NCBI GenBank assembly: GCA_031376455.1
Contig: JANMDU010000143.1
Span: 1-11,677 of the forward strand
DNA: 11,677 nt
Direction: 5' to 3'
From: JANMDU01 sp031376455
GTDB taxonomy: Bacteria > Pseudomonadota > Gammaproteobacteria > Burkholderiales > Burkholderiaceae_C
Part shown: positions 6,358 through 11,677 of the stretch, in pieces
Numbering within the stretch: position 1 is the first letter of the stretch
Layout of the letters: each line of letters starts with the position of its first letter
Made by a program: the position numbers and the translations under genes
The notes under the pieces: generated by a model
Databases searched by the model: none
What the model was told of the DNA's origin: nothing
What the model saw: only the letters and a program-made list of their open reading frames with translations

Positions 6358-7116
6358 TCAGGCCAATGCCTGTGCATCCATCATCAGCTGCCGCGTGCGA
6401 AAGCCCCGGCTGCCTGCAGAGTAGTTTAGCAAGCTACGAAGAATTTGTTTGAGCGCAGATCGATCCACCGCACTCATCGCCATCACCGCCTCACGCGCCG
6501 GGAAAATTGCAGCGCGCTGATCCAGCGCGGTTTGCAAACTCTTCCAAGCCGTTGCACTCAACGCGGCATCCTCAGAAGACGCACCGCTCGCCTCACGCAG
6601 CCCCACCTCTGGAATCAAGCTGTAGAGCACATCACTCTGCAACATATCCGATGAGAAACTATCGGTATCGAGCGCAGGCAGCAAACCAATCTCGCGCAGC
6701 AGCACTAGCTCAAACGCCCGCAGCGATGCATCCAGCAGCGGCGCATCACGCAGCCAAGCGCATGCCTGCGCATATGCATCAAACAACAACTCATGCGGAT
6801 CATCGCGCGCAGTCAGCTTCATCATCAGCTCATTCAAATAGTAGCCCGAGAGCAACGCATCGCCGGTGGGCATCGTGAGCCCGCCTTGCCACTCCGCACC
6901 CTTCAAAGTATGCACCTCTGCATCGCCCGAATAACTGATGGAGAGCAATTGCAGCGGCAATAAAATCGCCCGAAACTGCGAGCTCGGCCGCTTAACGCCC
7001 TTGGCCACAATCGCCACCCGCCCGTGATGCCGAGTCAGCGCCTCCAAGATCAAGCTGCTCTCGCTCCAATCGTAGCGATGCAAGACAAAAGCTGGTTCGT
7101 GGAGGGTGCGTTTCAT
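6358..7116 (-). CDS. recO: DNA repair protein RecO
   Basis: RecO works with RecR to load RecA on SSB-coated single strands and anneals complementary DNA during recombinational repair. The 252-residue sequence has the RecO layout: an N-terminal OB-fold beginning EPAFVLHRYDWSESSLILEALTRHHGRVAIVAKGVKRPSS (shown here only as the family-typical stretch after residue 5 is meant), where the YDWSESS and AKGVKRP segments are diagnostic, then a helical C-terminal part with SGYYLNELMMKL and RAFELVLLREIGLLP. No zinc-binding cysteine cluster is visible, as in E. coli RecO. The ATG at 7116 is preferred over a TTG two codons upstream (7122); neither has a Shine-Dalgarno sequence. In relatives recO usually follows era directly; here the toxin-antitoxin pair and a 277-nt AT-rich gap lie between them. 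Confidence 0.93.
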   Translation of the reverse strand: MKRTLHEPAFVLHRYDWSESSLILEALTRHHGRVAIVAKGVKRPSSQFRAILLPLQLLSISYSGDAEVHTLKGAEWQGGLTMPTGDALLSGYYLNELMMKLTARDDPHELLFDAYAQACAWLRDAPLLDASLRAFELVLLREIGLLPALDTDSFSSDMLQSDVLYSLIPEVGLREASGASSEDAALSATAWKSLQTALDQRAAIFPAREAVMAMSAVDRSALKQILRSLLNYSAGSRGFRTRQLMMDAQALA

Positions 7117-7209
7117 TCGCAAAGGGAAAAAGGGATTACATCTTTCATTATCAGGTTCTCTATTTGATAACAGTGATGTGTAAAGCCGGGAACATTTTAT
7201 TTTGCATCG
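7117..7209 (-). other. AT-rich leader region of recO
   Basis: This stretch is visibly richer in A and T than its neighbours. It has a 6-bp inverted repeat, TTATCA (7148-7153) and TGATAA (7165-7170), with 11 nt between. The minus strand reads TGATAAT there, a reasonable -10 element for a separate recO promoter, but no matching -35 is evident. No gene is supported. Confidence 0.25.
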
Positions 7210-7362
7210 TTAGTCGTTCTGCACTTTGATGATCTGCTCTGAGATGAAAGGATTTATAAGTTTATACAAGCCCACAGGCTCTTGCTCTGCGTTTTTTGCT
7301 TTGATTTGATTTGCAATAACACCGTGGACTGCTTGACGAATACATCCTTGGCCAGATTGACT
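7210..7362 (-). pseudogene. Possible gene remnant in the antitoxin-recO gap
   Basis: Fifty codons are open on the minus strand, ending at TAA 7210-7212 and bounded upstream by an in-frame TAA at 7363-7365. There is no ATG, GTG or TTG. The translation (for example GVIANQIKAKNAEQEPVGLY near the middle, then a short hydrophobic and charged tail) has a plausible protein composition but I do not recognise it. It may be the 3' end of a lost gene linked to the toxin-antitoxin insertion, or simply chance. The remainder of the gap (7363-7393) shows nothing. Confidence 0.2.
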
Positions 7363-7393
7363 TTATTTTTCAAGCCCATCTGGCACCACAAAC

Positions 7394-7645
7394 TCAGGGC
7401 TTAACTTGACTCCATCGGTCTTGTTCGTCAGCCGCTTTGCTGCTGACTTTTGCCCAAACTTGATCCGCTTTCACTTTGGATGAGCCTGCGCTTCGGCGCT
7501 GGAAAAAATCAGCCGTTTCCATCGCGCTGATTTTCTCAGCGATCGCAACAACGAAGAACTGATTCATCGTTGTATCGTCTGCCGCCGCGATTCGCTTGGA
7601 GGCAGATTTCAATGATTCAGGGAGGCGGAGGGCGTAGCTGCTCAT
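7394..7645 (-). CDS. Ribbon-helix-helix (Arc/HicB-like) antitoxin
   Basis: An 83-residue protein. The N-terminal segment SSYALRLPESL (residues 2-12) reads as the DNA-binding beta strand of a ribbon-helix-helix fold. Two helices follow (about 11-24 and 27-41, with the TTMNQFFVVAIAEKISAM stretch). The C-terminal half is polar and probably wraps the toxin. Its start overlaps the end of the PIN gene in an ATGA, and AAAGGA about 8 nt upstream is a good ribosome site inside that gene. It is therefore the second gene of a two-gene toxin-antitoxin unit and likely also represses it. The antitoxin role is inferred from fold and partner. Confidence 0.8.
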   Translation of the reverse strand: MSSYALRLPESLKSASKRIAAADDTTMNQFFVVAIAEKISAMETADFFQRRSAGSSKVKADQVWAKVSSKAADEQDRWSQVKP

Positions 7646-8103
7646 GGCTGATTTCCTTTCAATACGGGCTTAGGAAGTGAGAAATAACGAAACGTTTGCT
7701 CAGGATTAAACACCTTGACACCGAAACTGGCTGCCGGAGAAAAGTCGCGCGCGTTGTAGGTGACGATCACTGCGCCCGGCGCATTAACTGCCGCCTCCAA
7801 CACCATCTCATCCGACGGATCACGCAGCTGAGGCCGCCATTGATAATGGGTTGTCACGGGCAATACATAACTGGCCAAATCCGCTAACACAAAGTCGATA
7901 TCAGTTGCATTCAAACCAAAAGCTTCCAGCTGCTTTGGACGCATCAGCACATCTTCGTATTCCAAAAACAGCGCTGGGCTACAACAGATCGTGGCATGGC
8001 CATCGCCAACTGTCTGCACCAATGCAAAAGATGGACCATAGCGGCTGCGTAGCGCGCTCACCAAGATGTTAGCATCTAAAACAATTTTAGGCAATATTTT
8101 CAT
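7642..8103 (-). CDS. PIN-domain toxin (putative ribonuclease, COG1569/TIGR00305-like)
   Basis: A 153-residue PIN-domain protein; toxins of this fold cut RNA using acidic residues and a divalent metal. The sequence gives Asp10 in IVLDANILVSAL, Glu50 in LEYEDVLMRP, Asp95 and Asp98 in RDPSDEMVLEAA and Asp120 in VTYNARDF, the full set expected of an active PIN nuclease. The pattern matches the family named 'putative toxin-antitoxin system toxin component, PIN family'. The gene is 27 nt downstream of era and comes before its antitoxin, opposite to the usual VapBC order. A weak ribosome site (GGTGAT) precedes the ATG. Toxicity and RNA target are inferred or unknown. Confidence 0.88.
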   Translation of the reverse strand: MKILPKIVLDANILVSALRSRYGPSFALVQTVGDGHATICCSPALFLEYEDVLMRPKQLEAFGLNATDIDFVLADLASYVLPVTTHYQWRPQLRDPSDEMVLEAAVNAPGAVIVTYNARDFSPAASFGVKVFNPEQTFRYFSLPKPVLKGNQP

Positions 8104-8130
8104 ATCACCGGCGATGTTAACAGAATCTCG

Positions 8131-9354
8131 TCATTCGTAGCCGAAGCTTTTAACGCGCTCTGCGTTGTCCGCCCATCCGCCTTGCACTTTCACCCATAGT
8201 TGCAAGAAGACTTTGGCATCTATCAAGCGCTCCAGCTCTTGGCGCGCTTCTGTGCCCATGCGCTTTAAACCTTCGCCGCCTGCGCCGATGACCATGGCCT
8301 TGTGCGAGTCGCGCTCGACGATGATGGTGGCGGCGATTTTGACGAATCGGCCAACTGTTTTGCCAGGCTCCTCCGTAAATTTATCAATCACCACGGTGCT
8401 GGTGTAGGGCAGCTCATCGCCGGTGAAGCGGAAGAGCTTTTCGCGCACGATCTCACCGGCCATGAAGCGCTCGGATTTATCGGTGATCTCTTCATCTTTG
8501 TAAATCCACGGCTGCTCAGGTAGGTATTTTTCGCAGATCACGAGCAGGCGCTCAATGTCCTTTTTCTGCTTGGCGCTCATGGGGATGATTTCAGCGAACT
8601 GGATGGTTTTGACGACCTCCAGGTCTTCGGCGCTGATCTCTGTTGTGTCAACGTCTTCTGCGTCTGCAACACTTTCATCGCCTGAAACATGAGCAACCCC
8701 AGCAACATCGGCGCGTTCTTCTGCAGGCTTTGCATCGCTGCGCATTTTTGAATCACTAGCGGGCTCGATTTTGGGCTCGAATTTGATCGCGCCCATGCCT
8801 TTGACATGCACCTCTTGCAACCACGGCGCAATGTCTGCGCGGCGGTTCACGGTATCAAGCTTATTGGCCACCAAGACGACGGGCACGCCCTTGGCTTGCT
8901 TGCCCAGCAGCGAGAGCACCTTGGCATCCGCGCCCGACAAGCGCCCGGCTTCAACGACGAGCAAGATCAAATCGACGCCGCTGACAGCGCCAGAGACGGT
9001 TTTATTCAGCGAGCGATTGAGCGCAGTGCCGTGACGCGTTTGAAAACCCGGCGTATCGGCGAAGACAAATTGCGCCGCGCCTTGGCTGCGAATGCCCAGA
9101 ATACGGTGGCGCGTGGTTTGCGCTTTGCGCGAAGTGATGCTGACTTTTTGTCCGACCAAGGCATTGAGCAAAGTAGATTTGCCGACGTTGGGTTTGCCAA
9201 CGATGGCGATCATGCCGCAGCGCTGTGCAACAGTGGGGGCAACAGTTGCTGCTGCCCCAGCTTCCGACGAGGCAGTTTTGCTAAAAAATGCGTCAAGCAG
9301 TTGATCGGTGGGAGCAACGGCATTGGATGCGGTTGTGGACGGTAATTTTTTCAT
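8131..9354 (-). CDS. era: GTPase Era with N-terminal extension and acidic insertion
   Basis: Era is a GTPase that binds the 3' end of 16S rRNA and helps mature the small ribosomal subunit at the inner membrane. The sequence shows G1 GKPNVGKS (53-60), the TTRHR switch (80-84), G3 DTPG (100-103), G4 NKLD (164-167), G5 SAK (260-262) and a C-terminal KH domain with VIGAGGEGLKRMG (355-367). At 407 residues it is about 100 longer than typical Era. About 45 residues form a low-complexity N-terminal tail, which I recall in related Burkholderiales. About 70 residues, rich in Glu and Asp, are inserted between G4 and G5 (residues about 184-253). The ATG at 9354 has no Shine-Dalgarno; the repeat at 9364-9408 occupies the leader. 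All catalytic motifs are intact, so function is probably kept. Confidence 0.95.
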   Translation of the reverse strand: MKKLPSTTASNAVAPTDQLLDAFFSKTASSEAGAAATVAPTVAQRCGMIAIVGKPNVGKSTLLNALVGQKVSITSRKAQTTRHRILGIRSQGAAQFVFADTPGFQTRHGTALNRSLNKTVSGAVSGVDLILLVVEAGRLSGADAKVLSLLGKQAKGVPVVLVANKLDTVNRRADIAPWLQEVHVKGMGAIKFEPKIEPASDSKMRSDAKPAEERADVAGVAHVSGDESVADAEDVDTTEISAEDLEVVKTIQFAEIIPMSAKQKKDIERLLVICEKYLPEQPWIYKDEEITDKSERFMAGEIVREKLFRFTGDELPYTSTVVIDKFTEEPGKTVGRFVKIAATIIVERDSHKAMVIGAGGEGLKRMGTEARQELERLIDAKVFLQLWVKVQGGWADNAERVKSFGYE

Positions 9355-9363
9355 GATTTATGG

Positions 9364-9408
9364 CTCTAGCCGGCATCTATATTGCGCAGAGTGCTATTGA
9401 ATAAATAG
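9364..9408 (-). repeat. Dispersed intergenic repeat, copy B
   Basis: This copy fills most of the rnc-era gap, starting 9 nt upstream of the era ATG. On the plus strand it reads CTCTAGCCGGCATCTATA, then TTGCGCAGAGTGCTATTG, then AATAAATAG. It shares GAGTGCTATTGAA and the CTATT-N5-AATAG mini-hairpin with copy A and GCGCA plus TAGCCGGCAT with copy C. Orientation is given as the strand reading ATAGC first. Confidence 0.65.
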
Positions 9409-9423
9409 CGATTTTGAAAGACA

Positions 9424-10104
9424 TCAAGCTGGCATGGCCAGCAGTTTGAGCATGGCCGCAGCGGCTTCTTGCTCAGCAGCCCGGCGCGAGCTGCCAAAGC
9501 CGCGCGCTTCTCGCTCAAGCTTTTCAATGGCGCATTGCACCTCGAAAGTTTGCCGATGCGCCGCGCCCGTGATGCTCATCACGTTGTAGGCGGGCACGCT
9601 CATCTTGCGCGCCTGCAACCATTCTTGCAGCTCTGTTTTGGCATCTTTCGCGGCAGCTGGCATCTCAGGATTGATGGCTACGCTGTCAAACAAGCGATGA
9701 ACCAAGGCTGCTGCCTTATCAAAACCCGCATCGAGATACACAGCGCCAATCACCGCCTCCAGCGCATCCGCAAGAATCGAAGGCCTCTTGCATCCGCCTG
9801 ATCGCAACTCGCCCTCGCCCAAACGGATCAAGCTACCCAGATGCAACTCATGCGCGATTTTGTGAAGCGTATCCTGCTTCACAAGATTGGCCCTGACTCG
9901 AGAGAGCTCGCCTTCTTGCAGCGTGCCTAAAGCGCGAAAAAGCATGCCTGAGACGGCAAGATTGAGCACTGAATCACCAAGAAACTCTAGCCGCTCATTG
10001 TGATCGGCGCTAAAACTGCGATGTGTCAGTGCCTGCGTGAGCAAAGCAGATTTAGAGAATTGATGCTGGAGCTTACGCTGCAAGCCATCTATGGCATCAG
10101 ACAT
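9424..10104 (-). CDS. rnc: Ribonuclease III
   Basis: The enzyme cleaves double-stranded RNA, including the 30S pre-rRNA, and processes mRNAs and small RNA duplexes. The 226-residue protein has the signature NERLEFLGDSVLNL (36-49), with Glu40 and Asp44. LADALEAVIGAVYLDAG follows, with Asp113 and Glu116, matching E. coli Asp114 and Glu117. A C-terminal double-stranded-RNA-binding domain spans about 154-223 (KTELQEWLQ at its start, RRAAEQEAAAAMLKLL at its end). Length matches the family. It lies between the DUF4845 gene and era, the normal order, and acts with Era in ribosomal RNA maturation. No clear ribosome site precedes the ATG. Confidence 0.97.
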   Translation of the reverse strand: MSDAIDGLQRKLQHQFSKSALLTQALTHRSFSADHNERLEFLGDSVLNLAVSGMLFRALGTLQEGELSRVRANLVKQDTLHKIAHELHLGSLIRLGEGELRSGGCKRPSILADALEAVIGAVYLDAGFDKAAALVHRLFDSVAINPEMPAAAKDAKTELQEWLQARKMSVPAYNVMSITGAAHRQTFEVQCAIEKLEREARGFGSSRRAAEQEAAAAMLKLLAMPA

Positions 10105-10150
10105 GCGAGAGACCAGGATACATGAAAAGCCGTGAACGCCAGGCCATCGT

Positions 10151-10495
10151 TTACTTGCTGGAGCCTGCGTATTTCAGCGTGAGATAAGCGGGGCCACCGA
10201 GGTGAATTTCTTTGCTGTAAGCAAAGCTAGCAAAGATTTTGTCTCCCGTTTTAGATATTTCTAAATCTTTGCCTGAAATGGCTTTGAAATCGTCGATCGC
10301 TTGGGCTTTATCAAAATTGCTGCGAATTTCTGCCACAGAGCCCCCCGTTGAAACCGCCTTGTTGACCGCCTTGCCGATGGCTTGGTACTCAATCAAAGTC
10401 GGGATCGCCTGCGCTCCGATCACGCCGAGGAACGCAAGTGTTCCGCCGACAAAAAGTAGGCCGATCAAAGAGACGCCGCGTTGCTGAGATTTCAT
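10151..10495 (-). CDS. DUF4845 small membrane protein
   Basis: A 114-residue protein with a short basic N-terminus (MKSQQRG) and one membrane helix (about residues 8-29), followed by a soluble, probably periplasmic domain of about 85 residues. Position between lepB and rnc and overall sequence fit the DUF4845 family that sits there in many beta- and gammaproteobacteria. The RGVSLIGLLFV start resembles a type IV pilin N-terminus but lacks the Glu at the fifth mature position, so it is not a convincing pilin. Function is unknown. Confidence 0.85.
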   Translation of the reverse strand: MKSQQRGVSLIGLLFVGGTLAFLGVIGAQAIPTLIEYQAIGKAVNKAVSTGGSVAEIRSNFDKAQAIDDFKAISGKDLEISKTGDKIFASFAYSKEIHLGGPAYLTLKYAGSSK

Positions 10496-10538
10496 AGTCG
10501 ATGCTCGCTTTTATTTAGAGAACCATTGTGAGTCTTAA

Positions 10539-11543
10539 TCAGTGGAATCCGCCAATTCTGCGTAGATTACCAAAATTCATCCACACATAAAAGGCTTTGC
10601 CCACGATATTTTGCTCGGGCACGAAACCCCAAAAGCGTGAGTCTTGTGAGTTGTCGCGATTGTCACCCATCATGAAGTAATGCCCGGCAGGTACTTTGCA
10701 GCTCACGCCTTCGATGCTGTAGCTGCACTGATCCATGTAAGGAAAATCGACGATACGGCTGTTGCCAATCGGCCCGCCGGGATACATCAGCAGCTTATGC
10801 GGCTTGGCTTGACCGGGCAATTGCTCTTCAAATTGCGGAATGTAAGTCGTTTGCGTTTCGTCGAAGAAATCGGGCAGCGTCGTGCGCTTAACCAGTTCAC
10901 CATTGATGCGCAGCTCTTTATTGGTGTATGTCACCTGATCGCCGGGCACGCCCACGATGCGCTTGATGTAATCGACATTTGGATTCGGCGGATAACGAAA
11001 CACCATCACGTCGCCGCGCGCCGGATTGTTCACATCGATGATCTTTTTATTGATCACCGGCAAGCGCACGCCATAGGTAAATTTGTTGACCAGAATCAAA
11101 TCACCGACCCAAAGCGTAGGGATCATCGAACCCGTGGGAATTTTGAATGGCTCAAACAGAAACGAGCGTAGCAAAAATACGATACAAATCACGGGGAAGA
11201 GCCCAGCCGTCCAATCAAGCCACCAAGGCTGATGCAACACTGCATCCTTTGAAGCCACCATTTCTTGGGCATGCGTCTCTGTTTTCGAGATGCCCATTTT
11301 CTCCAGCTCAGCTTGGCGAGCAACGGCTTGGCTCTCAATGCTGGCAGCAGCCTTAGCGCGACCCGGCAAGAAGATGAATCGCTCCAAAAGCCAATACACA
11401 CCCGTCACGCAGGTCGCGATAAAGAGCAGCAAAGAAAAGTTGCCCTCCACCACATTGAAATACCACGACGCGGCATACGCCACAAAAGCACCGAGCACCA
11501 CCGTTGTGACGCTGGGCATAAACTTCAACAACTTCACGCTCAT
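10539..11543 (-). CDS. lepB: Signal peptidase I
   Basis: The enzyme removes signal peptides from exported preproteins at the outer face of the inner membrane, using a Ser/Lys pair. The 334-residue protein has N-terminal membrane segments (about 10-28 and 36-53), a cytoplasmic loop with a charged helix, a third membrane segment at about 112-128, then PTGSMIPTL with Ser139 as nucleophile. DYIKRIVGVPGD follows with Lys194 as general base, and box E is GDNRDNSQDSR (293-303). The start overlaps the lepA stop by one base (TAATG), and AGGTGG inside lepA lies 7 nt upstream, so the two genes are translated together. A 43-nt gap leads to the DUF4845 gene. Confidence 0.97.
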   Translation of the reverse strand: MSVKLLKFMPSVTTVVLGAFVAYAASWYFNVVEGNFSLLLFIATCVTGVYWLLERFIFLPGRAKAAASIESQAVARQAELEKMGISKTETHAQEMVASKDAVLHQPWWLDWTAGLFPVICIVFLLRSFLFEPFKIPTGSMIPTLWVGDLILVNKFTYGVRLPVINKKIIDVNNPARGDVMVFRYPPNPNVDYIKRIVGVPGDQVTYTNKELRINGELVKRTTLPDFFDETQTTYIPQFEEQLPGQAKPHKLLMYPGGPIGNSRIVDFPYMDQCSYSIEGVSCKVPAGHYFMMGDNRDNSQDSRFWGFVPEQNIVGKAFYVWMNFGNLRRIGGFH

Positions 11544-11677
11544 TAATCTTCCACCTGCAAAATAGCCAGAAATGCTTCTTGTGGCACTTCCACCGTGCCG
11601 ATTTGCTTCATGCGCTTCTTACCCGCCTTCTGCTTTTCCAAGAGCTTTTTCTTGCGCGTGATGTCGCCGCCGTAGCA
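11543..11677 (-). CDS. lepA: Elongation factor 4 (LepA), C-terminal end only
   Basis: The last 44 codons of lepA enter from the right edge. The visible CYGGDITRKKKLLEKQKAGK, then KRMKQIGTVEVPQEAFLAIL, is the highly conserved, basic C-terminal tail of LepA, a translational GTPase that acts on the ribosome. The GTPase domains lie beyond the window. The stop codon (11543-11545) shares a base with the lepB start, the usual lepA-lepB arrangement. Confidence 0.96.
   Translation of the reverse strand, partial: CYGGDITRKKKLLEKQKAGKKRMKQIGTVEVPQEAFLAILQVED
11551..11556 (-). promoter_or_regulatory. Ribosome binding site of lepB inside lepA
   Basis: AGGTGG on the minus strand is 7 nt upstream of the lepB ATG and lies in the last codons of lepA. 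It supports the chosen lepB start and coupled translation. Confidence 0.7.

Noticed and set aside
8806..9345. A 179-codon open frame on the plus strand opposite era
   Set aside because: It is the complement of the Era G domain and N-terminal tail, with no recognisable domain or start signal.
10412..10495. Type IV pilin-like N-terminus in the DUF4845 protein
   Set aside because: It lacks the Glu at position 5 and any pilin context; the lepB-rnc position fits DUF4845.
10680..11171. A 163-codon open frame on the plus strand opposite lepB
   Set aside because: It covers the catalytic region of signal peptidase I on the other strand; lepB is unambiguous.

Overview
The window looks like chromosomal core sequence from a betaproteobacterium of the order Burkholderiales, probably Comamonadaceae or a close relative. 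The evidence is the minus-strand gene order lepA-lepB-DUF4845-rnc-era-recO-pdxJ-acpS-nagZ, the Era sequence with an N-terminal tail, the VNVNK-type PdxJ, and short intergenic repeats of a kind I recall from Comamonadaceae. GC content is moderate, and no tRNA, rRNA, CRISPR array or transposase is visible. The taxonomy is inferred from sequence recognition only.

Layout. Positions 1-2602 (plus strand) hold the 3' part of a membrane proton-pumping pyrophosphatase gene (hppA) whose product carries an unusual Ala/Pro/Val-rich linker and an OmpA-like peptidoglycan-binding domain at its C-terminus. A clear intrinsic terminator follows, then a small DUF1439 lipoprotein gene. From 2626 to the right edge everything is on the minus strand, convergent with the first block. 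In transcription order: lepA (3' end only), lepB, a DUF4845 membrane protein, rnc, era, a PIN toxin/RHH antitoxin pair, recO, pdxJ, a Fic-family gene, acpS and nagZ.

How the genes relate. The minus-strand series is the familiar housekeeping cluster: elongation factor 4, signal peptidase I, RNase III, the ribosome-assembly GTPase Era, the repair protein RecO, pyridoxine 5'-phosphate synthase, holo-ACP synthase and the peptidoglycan-recycling glucosaminidase. Two accessory modules interrupt it: the toxin-antitoxin pair between era and recO, and the Fic (AMP-transferase) gene between pdxJ and acpS. The Fic gene has two tandem perfect 12-bp-arm palindromes ending at its own start codon, encodes a C-terminal winged-helix-like segment, and overlaps acpS by 4 nt. 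An autoregulated Fic could therefore set expression of the essential acpS.

Other unusual features: Era carries an acidic insertion of about 70 residues between its G4 and G5 motifs. Three copies of a roughly 40-50 nt repeat sit at gene junctions, and one of them supplies the acpS stop codon. A 14-bp identical sequence spans the stop codons of pdxJ and recO. The gap before recO holds a 50-codon open stretch with no usual start codon that may be a gene remnant.
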